Part shown: positions 11,208 to 22,394 of the stretch, piece by piece
Layout of the letters: every line of letters starts with the position of its first letter
How positions within the stretch are numbered: the stretch's first letter is position 1
NCBI GenBank assembly: GCA_038373865.1
Contig: JAXGGA010005500.1
Location: 1-64,000 of the forward strand
Direction: 5' to 3'
Length of the DNA stretch: 64,000 bases
Source of the DNA: Uloborus plumipes
Lineage: Eukaryota; Arthropoda; Arachnida; Araneae; Uloboridae
The notes under the pieces: generated by a model
What the model was told of the DNA's origin: nothing
What the model saw: the letters and a program-made list of their open reading frames with translations, nothing else
Database searches by the model: none
Translations under genes and position numbers: made by a program

Positions 11208-11588
11208 AGGGGCCGCTATTCTTCCCGATGTAGTTTTTGAATCTAACTAATATAAAAATTCAGAATGGGTACCATATCTTATAAAAAGTAGTAAACTGTG
11301 AAGTACTTTTCTCTTAGTTGACTTTTCATGTCTGCAAGTTTCTCCGCCGCACCCTGTACCAAGCTTATAACATTTCCGATTTACCTAAACATTATTTGTA
11401 GCTTGCATTTGTATTTACGGTGTGTAATACAGTTTTTTAGTTTGTCCAGACAGAAAAAATTACCATTGTTTACAGAAGTAGCCATTTGTGTATATAGATA
11501 TGCACTTTAATGTTGAAAAATTCATAAACGAGTGTTACTAAAACACCATACCCGGCAGAAACCCGGGCAGGGCCGGGTACCCGGCTAG

Positions 11589-12354
11589 TAAATAATAAAA
11601 GCATATGCCTACGAAGTAATGATTTTTTCCCAGTTAGTTCTCTACCTTTTAGCTTTAAAATTTCCTTATATCACCGTAGAAGTGGTAAGTTTTTTTATGC
11701 TTCAAATTAATACCGGGTCGAATGCATGACCGACGGGTAGACCTTAGAGGGTACGGGAACTGGTTAAATTTTTAAGCCAATAAGGTCCAAGGCGGGTGCT
11801 GCAATCGAACGTTCTTTCTTTCTCATTGCGACTGCTATATCTCAAGAAATATTGTGATTAGATAATGATTAGCTGCGATTTCGATAAAATTTAAATAATA
11901 GTAATCTATATGAGCACAAGCGCTGATTCAATTTTGGCATCAATCACTTCAATTGGACTCTGAATTAGTCTTCTTTTCCAATTATTTAAATCAACAATGT
12001 AGAAGATAAATCCCATTAAAATGTCTTTCTCGCGCAATATCATTCTTGGCGAAATATCGAAAAACTCTCAATAATATAAAATTTTCCTCTGTTGCCATCT
12101 TTTATTTGTCAACAAAAAAAAGTGTTTGTAGTTATTTATTATTTATTTAAACCCCACCAGTCGTCACCATACCTACCCAGGGTATTTGTAGTTAATTTAA
12201 GCAAAGCTTTTGCAATGATTTTTCTGATGTGCTTATTATGGAAATCTTCCCGCTTTTGTGAATATCAGAATTTTGTAGTAACGAGCTCATGAGTGATTAT
12301 ACGTTAGATCCAAGAAATCATAAAACAGATGTAGAAGAAAGTTTTTTTTTTTTT
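11589..12354. other. No gene recognised
   Basis: AT-rich DNA without a bounded repeat or coding frame that I can recognise; a poly-T run closes it at 12342-12359. Confidence 0.5.
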
Positions 12355-12366
12355 TTTTTGCACTTA

Positions 12367-12545
12367 AAGAAATCTTTGATAACTGACTTCGACTTTCCTA
12401 AGGACATCACGATCACACTCGCCCGATTCAGAATGGAGCAATACAAAGTAAACAAAGATACTTTCTGACGGGACAAGGACTTATCTTCATGCAAGAACTG
12501 CCCACAGACCCAACTCAAACCAAGACACATCTTTGAATGCCCAAG
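12367..12545 (+). pseudogene. Non-LTR retrotransposon ORF C-terminal fragment, left part
   Basis: The frame reads ITDFDFPKDITITLARFRM, a stop, then SSCKNCPQTQLKPRHIFECP. A CxxC...HxxxxC pattern like this (CKNC, RHIFEC) closes the RNase H/C-terminal region of several arthropod non-LTR elements. The frame is cut at 12546 by a transposon and continues at 16123. Confidence 0.7.
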
Positions 12546-15500
12546 CAGTGGCGTACCAACATTGTTGGGGGCTTGGGGCGGTAGTCAATATGGGGCCTAC
12601 CTAGAAGTAAAATCGTTTTTAAATCTTAAACAAAATGTACGCGTACCCTATGGTGCACTCAGCACCGAATCTTACATTTTTCAAAAGAAGGACAAAAACT
12701 TGAAATTGCGATCCTTCATCTTCCTTCGTTTTTAACCACATCAAGTTCTAATTTAAAAAATAAGTAAGTTGAAGTAAAAAACATAAGATAAGTTTAATAT
12801 TGAAAAATTCATTGCGGCTTTAGTGACGTTAAAAGGAGAATTGGGAGTTTTCACCCGATTTTTTTTTTTTTTTTTTTAATCTTATCTAAATACGCCGCGT
12901 CGCCAGGACCCCATCCTGAAACTAAAAACATAAAGTTCTGAAAATGCAATGTTTAGCTATCTTTGATCTTTGGAAACGTCAGGTCTAGGGGAGGGATTAA
13001 GGTTATCTTCCTCGGCAAAAATTTCGAAATTGATACACCACGTTTTAAAAGGACTCTGTTTTAGGCTAATTTTGCTAGTAGGGTGGGAGTGCGTGAATTT
13101 TAAAATTGATGTTCTCGAAACGCATCTTAGGTTTTCTTTGATGACGTTAGGAGAAAAGTTAGGTTTTGGGGTCTGTCCCCAGAAATTCTTTGTAATTAAA
13201 AGTTTAAAAACGCAATTTTAAGTTATTAGTCAAAACGTAATGGGTGCTCTCCTTCAGAAATTATCTGGAGTTGAAGTCCTACAAATGCATTTTGAGAGAA
13301 GGGGAAGAGGGGGATTCATGGGCTCTAATTAAAAAAAATCGCAAAATGTCAAAATTCCCGAAGCTTAAAAACCATTTTATGCTGTATTTGAAGTTAAAAA
13401 TCAACGTAAATAAAGCACAAATAAGGTAGAAAGTACAGCAAATGTACTTTCTTGTAAATGTATTTGCTGTACTTTCTACCTTATTTGTGCTTTATTTACG
13501 GTGATTTTTAACTTCAAATATAGTTCAGCACAAAGCTTATTTGATCATTTTTCATTTTATGCTGTGTCTGGCCAAGTTCGGAAGAAATGCATATCAGCTG
13601 TTCTTCTCTGGGAGCCTATTTGTAATTTTAAGTAATGAAAAGGCAATATAAAGTTGCCCTTAAGGACATGGTTGAGAACACGAATGATTGCTGTTTTAAG
13701 TCTTATGGATCTGATACTTTCCAAAAAGGAATTGAAACCGCAGTTTTGGGAATTTTTTGGTCTCTTAAAGGGGGAGGAGGGAATCACGACCTTTTTCTTG
13801 GAACAGTGGTTGAGTGCTACGCTTGTCAGCCGTCTTTCAAAAAGTTATCGCTTAAGACAAGGGCCCTAAGAACAAACTTGTTCCCCCGTAGATTTGCCAC
13901 TGATATTGGGTACGCTAATTACTTTTATCTTTACCCTTTTTACACCCAAAAGTTAAACGGACATTGAGAGTAAATGTAAAATTACGATCCTTTTGACTGT
14001 TTATTATATTATTCAGGTAAATTGTAGTCTTTATTAAACAAGAAAACGATACCAAACCAACCATTAGTCAGATAGGTTAATGCATTAATTAATTGAAAAT
14101 ACTTTTGAAATGATCAATGTACTAGCATTTAGTTTTTTAATCTTTATTTTCTTCATATTATACTGTGCAGTAAAATAGTTATTTACACCAACATAAACTT
14201 AAAATATTTCTTTTGTGCTTTGTTTATTCGCCGATAATTTTGGATTTATATTTTCAAACAGAGGCGAATGTAGGTTAAAGATACGCTTTTTATGCTTATT
14301 AATGGTAACAAATTCATAAAACTTCGACAGTGTAATTCAAAACTACAAGTTATTTTGTGAGGGTACATTAACACTGGGTAAATTTACACTTGAAAAAGAA
14401 ATTGGACACACATGTACCCAATGTTTCAAATCGGAAAAGCTGTAATTTCTAACCACGCGAATACAATTTTCATCATCCTTTGTTTTATTATGTTGCTTCG
14501 TTTTATGCAACAAAAAAAGACAAAAACGATGATTTTTTAATTAATTATATCTTTATCAATTTGTTCTCCAGCTCCTCACCCTTATAATGATATGCCAACA
14601 CCAACTGACTTTTAAATCTTTATAGAAAGCATTTATAAATTTAATTTTCTTGAATATGCACAATCAGATTCACAAATCAACTAAAAGATTTTGGGCGATC
14701 TACTGTAGAAAATTAATGTTCCACATTGATCACACCAGCCAGCTCCCGATTATGAAACTCAGGAACTCGCAGCAAAGATAGAACGGAGATCCCGAACCAG
14801 CTTTGTTGCAGTTTGAGAGAGGGGCATAGGAAAACTTTATGGTATAAGTGCGTTACTGAAAAAGGACTAAAGCCATAATCTGCCTTTATATGAAAGAAAG
14901 CCTTATCTTCAAGAAGAAAAATAAGTTGGGAAAAACTAGAAGACATAAATTTTTAACCTTCATACATGCTATTATATTCTTTAAAAATTTTGAGCTTATA
15001 AGTAGAGCACAGCTGGAACAAATTTAAAAATTTCTTTGACAACTATATCTTTGAGCAAACAACAAAAAATCTTTATAAATGAATTGCAGCAAAATTTGGA
15101 TTTAAGGCCTCTTAATTATGACGACAGTAGTAACATAAGTATTGTTTGTGAATATCACTGCTCTTGCTTCTCTTTAACTAAATCAATATTTTAAAAAAAT
15201 GAGCTTAATTAATAACTTAAAAATTCAGTAAGAAAGAGGGGTACCTAAAACCATGTGGTAGGAATTGAAAATTCGGATGCTCTTATACTTTGGGGTGATC
15301 CAGGTAAGGGGTAAAGTTCCAATTATCCACACCATAATTAAACTATGAAAATGCGTGAGATGTGGATTTCATGAACGCTGAAAAACGAGCTAAAAAAGTT
15401 AATTATTTTTATTTTAAAAAAGCATTTCTGATAACAGGGCTCGATTAAGATATTTTGGGGTCATAGACCAAGCACTTTTGGGGCTCTCTGTAGTCAACCT

Positions 15501-16114
15501 TAAAAGCACAAACATTCACACGGAATCAGGAGGGCCGACTACAAGGTACTGCAGCGATCAATCACTCACTCAAAATATTTATTGTTGAAGCACAAAGCAT
15601 CTCACAACCTTAAAGCACATGTGAGTAGAAGGAGAAGAAAAATATATACGAGGGAATCATAATCTTTCTTCTTTTTCTTAAATTATGTACTAGAACTGAA
15701 ACATTTTTGCTCATTTAGGGGCCTCTAAAGAGCGGGGGCTTTAGGCCACTGCCTAGTTGGCCTATTCAGTACACAAGCCGTATAAATGCATTTTACTTTT
15801 TAAAAGTTTTATCAGCCAAAAGAGCTCAAAATGCTCAAATAAACAAATTTGGGGCCTCTTTCAAAAGCGTCAACAGGCAACCATGAGACCCCCCCCCCCC
15901 CCATCTACGCTTGGCAGCTAGTCCGTTAACGATAAAACATTCTTAATAAAATTAATAACGTAAATGGACAAACTGTTAATGAATCCAAACAGGTCTTTGA
16001 TGGGGGAAATAATCAAAAAAAAATTTTTTCAATAAAAACGAAATGTTGGGGCCTATGCCAACGCGGGGCCTGGGGCGGACCGCCCCCTCCGCCCCCCCCG
16101 TCGGTACGCCACTG
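12546..16114. mobile_element. 3.6-kb hAT-like element with 8-bp target duplication
   Basis: The termini CAGTGGCGTACC and its complement GGTACGCCACTG are flanked by a perfect 8-bp duplication TGCCCAAG (12538-12545 and 16115-16122). G-rich/C-rich tracts lie just inside both ends. No transposase was recognised, so it looks non-autonomous. hAT is preferred for the CAGTGG start and 8-bp TSD; other 8-bp-TSD superfamilies are possible. Confidence 0.85.
13385..13520. repeat. Near-perfect 136-bp hairpin
   Basis: About 58 bp on the left (through GTAAATAAAGCACAAATAAG) is repeated inverted on the right, with about a dozen bases between and only one or two mismatches. It sits inside the hAT-like element. 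It may be an inverted duplication or a small palindromic MITE. Confidence 0.8.
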
Positions 16115-16122
16115 TGCCCAAG

Positions 16123-16291
16123 CATTACTGCAACCATCTTGAAACTTGGCTTTCTACCAGATAGAGTATCTGCTGCAAGATACCATTTCAAGTCCTGTTT
16201 CCACCGAAACTGGCAGCTACGGTCCTTCGGACCTTCGACAATATCTAGCACAATCCTAAAGACACGACATCACCATCAGAAGAAAGTTTAG
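16123..16291 (+). pseudogene. Non-LTR retrotransposon ORF C-terminal fragment, right part
   Basis: This continues the frame broken at 12545: the split codon joins across the 8-bp duplication to give CPSITATILKLGFLPDR, as expected after the zinc-knuckle-like motif. It closes at a stop at 16289-16291. Confidence 0.65.
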
Positions 16292-16329
16292 TGATGGCCA
16301 CAACATTTAAGAGGATTCTTCTTCCTTGA

Positions 16330-17105
16330 TAGAGAAGTTTGGTAAGACATCATTTGGAGTATGCTGTTCAGTTTCGGTATCCTTATCTAAAGATATTAAT
16401 TTACTGGAAAAGGTTCGAAAGAGAGCTCCAAGGTTAGTTGGTGGGCTTTCTAATTTAAAGTATAATTCCAGGCTTATAGTGTGCTTAATGTGTATAGTCT
16501 TGCGCAAAGGAAAGTCCAGAGCGGACATAATTCAGTCATTTAAATTTATCAAAATGAAAGAAGTTACTGGGTTAAAGTTTTTCATGGAAAACAGGACAAT
16601 AGGACATTGTTTTAAGCTATTTAAACCTCAAGCTAACGAGAAAATTAGAAATAATTACTATTGTAATAGGGTAGTCAGCTCTTTGAATAGTCTACCAGAA
16701 AAGGTTGTAATGAGCAAGGGAGAGGATAGCTAAAGGGCCAGGGGGAAAAAAGATGAAAGTCACATTTTCGTCAATTTTGAGATATTAGCGCTATCTAGGG
16801 GCTATTAAGTATTAATATCATCTGGTAGAATAGGAGGGAAAATGATGAGAATCGACCGAAATGTGCATGAGAACTCCATTAACTACAAAGGGAGTCTACG
16901 AGAAATCAAACTTTGTTCTTTTCTTTTTCTAGAAATCGCTTTTTGGCTTTTTGGTCAGTTTCATCTTTTTTCCCCCTGGCCCTTCAGCTGTAAAAGGTCC
17001 ATTGATCTTTATTGGGACTATAATTTGACCAGGACCAATCTAGTTGGGCGCCAGAGCCTGTTGTTGGTCGTACAAACAGTTGTATTGATCTTTTTCACAT
17101 ACTAG
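16330..17105 (+). pseudogene. CR1-like ORF2 C-terminal fragment
   Basis: The 5' part reads VRHHLEYAVQFRYPYL, shifts frame, and continues KDINLLEKVRKRAPRLVGGL, then GHCFKLFKP and NRVVSSLNSLPEKVV. These motifs (LEYAVQ, LLEKVQKRATK, FFSNRVVNSWNxLP) mark the end of CR1/L2-type reverse transcriptases. The frame is interrupted by a MITE at 16732-16985 and resumes as CKRSIDLYWDYNL. Everything 5' of this tail is missing, as usual for 5'-truncated copies. Confidence 0.78.
16732..16985. mobile_element. 254-bp MITE with 26-bp TIRs
   Basis: The inverted termini (AAGGGCCAGGGGG followed by AAAAAAGATGAAA) are nearly perfect. AGCT flanks both sides (16728-16731 and 16986-16989) and removal of one copy restores the CR1-like frame. 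Superfamily undetermined. Confidence 0.78.
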
Positions 17106-17211
17106 TGTAAGAACAAGCTTTTCCGATAGTTATTGTCTCAAAGATTAAATCAAAAATTTAAATGCTAATACACCAGTCCAGTCACATTAACTGTGACCCA
17201 CCTCTGTCGGA

Positions 17212-18982
17212 AGGCATGAAACTACACCACCCTTTCGCAGAGCGGACTTGCCTGCGAGGACTGTGCCGGAATGACTATTTAATTAGGGCCCTGAAGGTGT
17301 TCACTGGTAGGTTTGAGGCCATCACCGAGCTCAATGCTGTCGGCCAGCCTGCGGCCAGACATGACGCTGTGTAATGAGAATCCATGAGGATGAACAAACT
17401 AGGGTGGGGCGAAAAAATAAAAAGTATTTCAGATCAAACTTCTAATAGTTGCACAGAGAAGTTGTCTTTGGTGAGTAGTTAGCTTTTGTGCAAAATTGAG
17501 AAAAATCGGTAATATCTTCAGGGGGCGCTGCCGATCGCAAAGTTTTACCATAGCTTTGTTATGGATTTTATGGTTAAAATATCAAAACAGAATGCTTTTA
17601 GCTAGTCTCTTGCGTTTTTTTTACTCAAAAGATGTTTTCATGCATTAAAAGCAGATGAAATGACTCACAAACATTATTTTATATAATATATTTATGTTCA
17701 AAAAAAATCACTTTTTTTACGTTTTTGTTTCTTTTTAAATGCTTGAAATATAAATATAATCATATAAATAATTTTTTGTGAGTTATTTAATATGCTTTGA
17801 ATGCATGAAAACATCTTTTGAGTATAAGAAACGCAAAGAGACTAGTAAAGGCATTAGTTTTGATATTTTAACCATAAAATCCATAAAAAAGCTATGGTAC
17901 AACTTTGCGATCGCAGCGCCCCCTGAAGATATTAACCGATTTTTCTCAAATTTTGCACAAAAGCTAACTATCACCAAAGACAACTTTTGGCAACTATTAG
18001 AAGTTTGATCTGAAAACCTTTTATTTTTCGCCCACCCTAATGACAACACCGATGAGATGGTCCTACATGATTCTCGATTCTGTTTGAATCAGGAGAGTTT
18101 GCTGGCCAGGGAAGAAGGGTAAACTCATTCTGGTGCTCTTCGAACCACGCACGTACACTGGCAGCTGTATGGCACTTCGCATTGTCCTGCTGGTAGATGC
18201 CATCATCCCGAGGAAAAACATTGCACATATAGGGGTGGACATGGTCCGCAAAGACAGATGCGTACTTGTAGAAATTCATCGTGCCTTCCACAATGATGAG
18301 TGAGCCCAGAGAATGCCAGGAAAACATTCCCAGCCCATAATGCTCCCGTCTCCAGCTTGGACCGTTCCGGCAATGGTTGAGGGTGTTTGGTTTCAGAGGT
18401 TTCACGCCTTATACGCCAACGTCCATCTGCCCGATGGAGCATAAAACGTGATTCATCAGTAAATGCTACCTGTTGTCACTCAATAAACGTCCAGCTGCGG
18501 TACTGGCGTGCAAATTCCAGGGTTCGTCGTCGATGGACAGTAGTCAGCATAGCTGCATGAACCAGTCTTGTGCTTCGGGAGCCCAGACGCAGCAACGTCC
18601 ACTAAATAGTAGTTTGGTAGATGATGTTGGTAGCCCCTTGGTTCATCTGGGGGGTCAGTTGCTCAACGGTAGCCCGTCTATCAACCCGAACGCATCTCCG
18701 CAGCCGTCGTTCGCCTCTGTCATCTATGGCTCCTGGTGCACCACATTTTCCACGTCGCTAATTTTTGACAGTCCCATTTTGCCATGCACGGTACACTTTT
18801 ACCACGATGGCAAGCGAACAGCTCAAAAACTCAGCCATTTTGGAAATGCTTCCACCCTTGGCCCGAAAGCCAATGATCATGCCCTTTTGGACGTCGGATA
18901 AATCGCCCCGTTTTTGCATTACGCCAATGATAGAAATGGTTTCCAAAGCCCTCACACACCCTTTGTACACCCTCAACTGCAT
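17212..18982 (-). pseudogene. Tc1-like DD36E transposase relic
   Basis: On the minus strand from 18982 it reads RGDLSDVQKGMIIGFRAKGG (first HTH), a stop, LRRCVRVDRRATVEQL, further stops and shifts, then TDESRFMLHRADGRWR, DDGIYQQDNAKCHTAASVRA and SPDSNRIEN. The catalytic Asp, Asp and Glu remain with 36 residues between the last two, as in the element at 44-1261. The frame is cut by the foldback; beyond it a tail with NTFRALI and AKGW is faintly visible. It is inactive. Confidence 0.82.
17400..18039. mobile_element. Foldback element with about 300-bp arms
   Basis: The left arm (17400-17695) and right arm (about 17740-18039) are inverted copies at roughly 90% identity, starting TAGGGTGG and ending CCACCCTA, with a spacer of about 45 bp. 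The flanks (ATGAACAAAC and ATGACAACAC) look like an imperfect target duplication. Many of the apparent frames here are the arms read on opposite strands. Confidence 0.85.
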
Positions 18983-19069
18983 TGTGCTACCAAGGGCTTT
19001 TTGTGATTGGTAATTTGACGCCGATGTCGAAAGTACGTGGTGGTCTCATTACTGTGACTGGACTGTGTA

Positions 19070-20297
19070 TTTACAAAGAAAACTGTATACAGGAGAGAGA
19101 AAATGCTTAATAATAGTAACCCCACCGTTGACCTTTATTTTAGTTTTATTTTTTTATTTTATTTATTTATTTATTTATTTAAATCAGCCCGTTTAGGAAT
19201 GCCGCGGTCATTTAGTGTCAGAAGATACTATCTAACTTCTGACAGAAAAGTTTTCTGGATGATGCAGTTTTTCTCACTCAAATTACTATAATTTTTCAAT
19301 AACAAATTAACTTTCGGAAAATTCACACACAATTTATTCACTTTCAAAACTTTTTGTAGTTTAAATCAACAACACATTAGCTTTCGAATTTTGCAAAAGA
19401 AAAAAGTAAACTGCTTAATGAAGTTCCTATTCTATCGCTGAGAGAACAAAAAAGCCAATGAACTCTGACTTTTTAGAACCAATTAGGAAGCACAAATTGC
19501 TCACTTTATTTCCCAACCCTGATACATACTGCCTCGAAAAAAGTAAGAAAACAGATATAAAAGTGCTGAGCTTGTTGGGCCCACACTCACTATTATGCAA
19601 ATGGCGAAGGAAGCTGAGTACATTTTTTGAAAAAATTTCTCTTGCATTCTTTATTTTACCTGCCCTTCGAAACTGTTCAGGTTTTTCTTCTTTCCTGTTC
19701 CAAGTTAGCAGAAACTTTTTTTTTTGCTGTTTCACGCGTTAGGTTTATGTCTGAAACTTTGATCTTCACTAGGTACCACGGAAACTTCACTTCGTTCATT
19801 TTCAAAGAATATTCAAATCGATTTTCTTTGTTCAGTTTTTGAAACGCCGAGAACAGATGGCGCCACTTAAGAAGATTCATGAATGCAACTTTCTAAATGA
19901 GCATTCTTTTCTTGGTCACGTTCTCTCAAAACGTTTCACTACACTCTAAAAATGTTTCGTTTGACTTGCTTTTTCTGTTTGCTGCGCTAAAGGACTTTCT
20001 TAACTTTCCTGATTTTTCAAACAAATAAAATTGTGCTTATAATAAATTCGCGCGAAAAATTTCGGATATTAAATGAGGGCAGAATACCAAGATCCCACAG
20101 GGTTTTTAATTTTTTTAATCTACTGAGCTTCCCGAAAAAACTAATATATTGGCGAAAATTTATGCTCATCAAATCAAATCCAACTTTAGAAAAAATATAA
20201 TTCGAGGTAAATGACTAGTTATGGGCTCCTTACCAGTAATGGGCTGGATTGTCGAGTTTTGCCAATATCAAGCTTGTAGTCCGATTATCATTTATTA
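19070..20297. other. No gene recognised
   Basis: A (TTTA)n tract lies at about 19150-19180. The remainder is AT-rich with overlapping frames on both strands at 19427-19880, none with recognisable similarity. Confidence 0.5.
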
Positions 20298-20375
20298 TGC
20301 ACCGATTAAAAAGCATCAATCAGTAATCGGTCACTTCGCCGATTATTTGTTGGCCAATTTGCACCAGTCGGCCGA
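20298..20375. repeat. hAT-end relic related to 2380-3106
   Basis: TGCACCGATTAAAAAGC, AGTAATCGGTC, GCCGATTATT and GTCGGCCGATT echo the terminal region of the hAT MITE at 2380. No second end was found. Confidence 0.4.
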
Positions 20376-20650
20376 TTTTGTTTTTCTTTTCTATATGTAA
20401 AAAAAAAGCCACAGTATCGAGAGACTTCATTTCACCCTCATCCAGAACTTCCTCAATCTAGACGGGCAGTAATTGAATCGTTTGTTTCAGAAACCACCTA
20501 AGTGCGCTTTTTTCAACTTTCGGAAAACTAAAAAAAAACTGTTTTGCAGCTTAAGTATAGGTCTAGTCTCCTTCAAGTATTTTTTTTATGAAATCAAAAA
20601 CATGCCATTGGAATAATCTATCTCTTATTTAATTTTTTTTCCTTTAGGAT

Positions 20651-21843
20651 TTTGAGTTATAAATTTTTGAAAAATTTGCACTTTTTGTGGTTTCTGCAAT
20701 AAATGAGGGTATCCAAAGTGATTTTTTATAAATTATCATTAAAATTAAGTCAAACCATTAATTTTTACCTGTTTTGGTATCAAAGGTAAGTAATAGACCA
20801 GTGGTCGGAAGTAGCGCGCTACAAGTAGCGAAACTACTGCAGTAGCTACATTTTTAGTAGTTTGTAGTGTAGCGCACTACTTTTTAAAAAAAGTAGAGTA
20901 GTGAGTAGCGCGATACAAAAAAATAGTAGTTTGTAGCGATTTCAGGAAACTACTTTTAAACTAAAAAATAAATAAATAAATGAAAAAAAAAGAGATAGAA
21001 CGAAGGAAAAAAACAAGGTTTTATTGACTCTGACTAGTGAAAACTAGCACAAGTACAGCAGCAGACACAATGAGAAATAAAAACCATAAAAGTATGAGCT
21101 GATCCTTAGATACATCATTTTGACGAAATACATTCTATCTGTTTGATGTCGTTGGTTTATTTGGCATCATAATTTTTATATTCCTTCGAATAATCTTCAT
21201 ATTCCTAAATATTCTCTGGCAAGAAATTAAAAAAAAAAAAATTGAAGGTGGAATTCTTTCAAACTTTCAGCGTTTGAATCCTTGTGGCGAATATTCGTAA
21301 AAATTGTAAAAAAAATCTAAAAATGACGAACTTTAGCAAAAAAAAAGGAACAAAAAGGAGAAGTAACAACTAAAATCAAAGAAAATTCCTAGTTCTCTTC
21401 CATATTCAAATGAGTTAATTTATTAATGTAAACTACTTTTCGAATTTTTTCGGTCAATCCTCAAACGGTGTATGCTTTTTATTTATTTATTTATTGAAAA
21501 GTAGCGAAGTAGCGACTGCAAATTCAAAAGTAGTTTGTAGTCGCGACATTTAAAAAAAAAGTAGTTGTAGCTGTAGTTAACTACATTTATAACAAAGTAG
21601 TTGTAGTTGTAGTTCGCTACAAAAGAAATGTAGTTTTTCCAACCACTGTAATAGACACATTTAAGTACAAAAAAGAGCATTTTTCTTTAAGTTTTTGAGT
21701 TATAAATTTTTGAAAAAATTACACTTAAGTGATTTCTGCAATAAATGAGTATATCCAAAGTGATTTTTTAAAAAAATATGATTAAAATGAAGTCAAATCA
21801 TGAATTTTTACCAGTTTTGGTATCAAAGGTAAGTAACAGACAC
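20651..21843. repeat. Two direct copies of a 150-bp unit, split by a hAT
   Basis: Positions 20651-20798 and 21693-21843 are about 90% identical, running from GAGTTATAAATTTTTGAAAA to GTATCAAAGGTAAGTAA. The hAT at 20799-21648 lies between them. Confidence 0.8.
20799..21648. mobile_element. Non-autonomous hAT element, 8-bp target duplication
   Basis: It begins CAGTGGTCGGAAGTAGC, ends CCAACCACTG, and is flanked by perfect copies of TAATAGAC (20791-20798 and 21649-21656). Both ends are packed with GTAGC/AGTAG/CTAC subterminal repeats. No transposase frame. Confidence 0.92.
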
Positions 21844-21849
21844 GTTTAA

Positions 21850-22253
21850 TCCTTTAAGAAGTCAATTATTTTACCAGAAATGCTTCCAAAAAAGGCATAT
21901 TTTTTTATTGCATATAATTAAGTACCATACTTAATAGAATAAGAATATGAAGATTTTTTTTTCACTTTTAATGCAGTTACAAAATGCTTTTTTCAGGTAC
22001 ATTCTGCATGCAGTAAAGAATGGTTTACAAGTTCTGCAAAACTTTCTCTCCTTCTTACGGTGAATTTTGAAGTTTACAATTTTCCAAACAGTTCAGAAGT
22101 CTTTTTGTGTATGGTATCTCTTTCAATAATGAAAAATGCAGGCAAACCAGAAAAGGAAAGGAGAAAATATCGATGCCCGTACGCCGTACGGGCAAATCAG
22201 ATGAGGCCAATTTCAGGTAGCACGTACACTGTACGGGCAAACTGCTTAAAGGG
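21850..22253. mobile_element. piggyBac-like MITE with TTAA target
   Basis: TTAA flanks both sides (21846-21849 and 22254-22257). The ends TCCTTTAAGAAG and CTGCTTAAAGGG are imperfect inverted repeats of the CCC/TTT piggyBac type. A CGTACGCCGTACGGGCA palindromic segment lies near the right end. Confidence 0.65.
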
Positions 22254-22394
22254 TTAAGTATAAAAAAGAACTTTTACTACGTCTAAATCGAAAAATACTA
22301 GTAGACTACACGTTACAGTATGTCTATATACAAAGATCTGGCATTATTCAGCTTCTGGTAACTCCTTATCAGTTGTTGGTCATTGAATGATAGA

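Larger units (their letters stand above)
9925..11250 (+). pseudogene. mariner-like transposase relic split by two MITEs
   Basis: The frame opens MRWTKEQRAFAAES, breaks at the MITE at 9969, then resumes in frame after one copy of TTA with YFSNNLSVVATQFAFRTRF. It continues through an HTH region (RTLENVEKVRKSF, ALGIFD, a stop, LRRILHNELQFHPYKL). It then jumps to SLKGDVPWPARSPDLT and YFLWGYL, so the segment with the first two catalytic Asp residues is missing. After DECIIN it is interrupted again and ends LPDVVFESN at 11250. It resembles the mariner-like transposases with the WPARSPDLTPCDFF motif; it is non-functional. Confidence 0.85.
9792..11356 (+). mobile_element. mariner-like (IS630 superfamily) element nested in the Helitron
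   Basis: The TIRs start CAGGGTGCGGC and are flanked by TA (9790-9791 and 11357-11358). The interior carries a broken transposase and two younger insertions. Confidence 0.88.
9246..11588 (+). mobile_element. Helitron (non-autonomous), carrying nested insertions
   Basis: It begins TCTATATACATAAAAGAC, followed by the stretch with GTATGTCCGGGGTAATC common at arthropod Helitron 5' ends. It ends in a GC-rich hairpin (CCGGGTACCCGG) and CTAG at 11585-11588 followed by T, all standard Helitron features. Without the 1.57-kb DNA transposon inside, it is about 0.78 kb, so it encodes no Rep/helicase. Confidence 0.85.
17170..19067 (-). mobile_element. Second Tc1-like (DD36E) element, split by a foldback
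   Basis: The ends carry CACCAGTCCAGTCACA and the complement of CACAGTCCAGTCACAG, flanked by TA (17168-17169 and 19068-19069). Excluding the 640-bp insert at 17400-18039, the length is about 1.26 kb, normal for a Tc1-like element. Confidence 0.85.

Noticed and set aside
17778..18049. Frames on both strands
   Set aside because: They fall in the foldback arms and appear in mirror image on the two strands.
18473..18901. 142-codon + strand frame
   Set aside because: It is the antisense shadow of the Tc1-like transposase relic on the minus strand.
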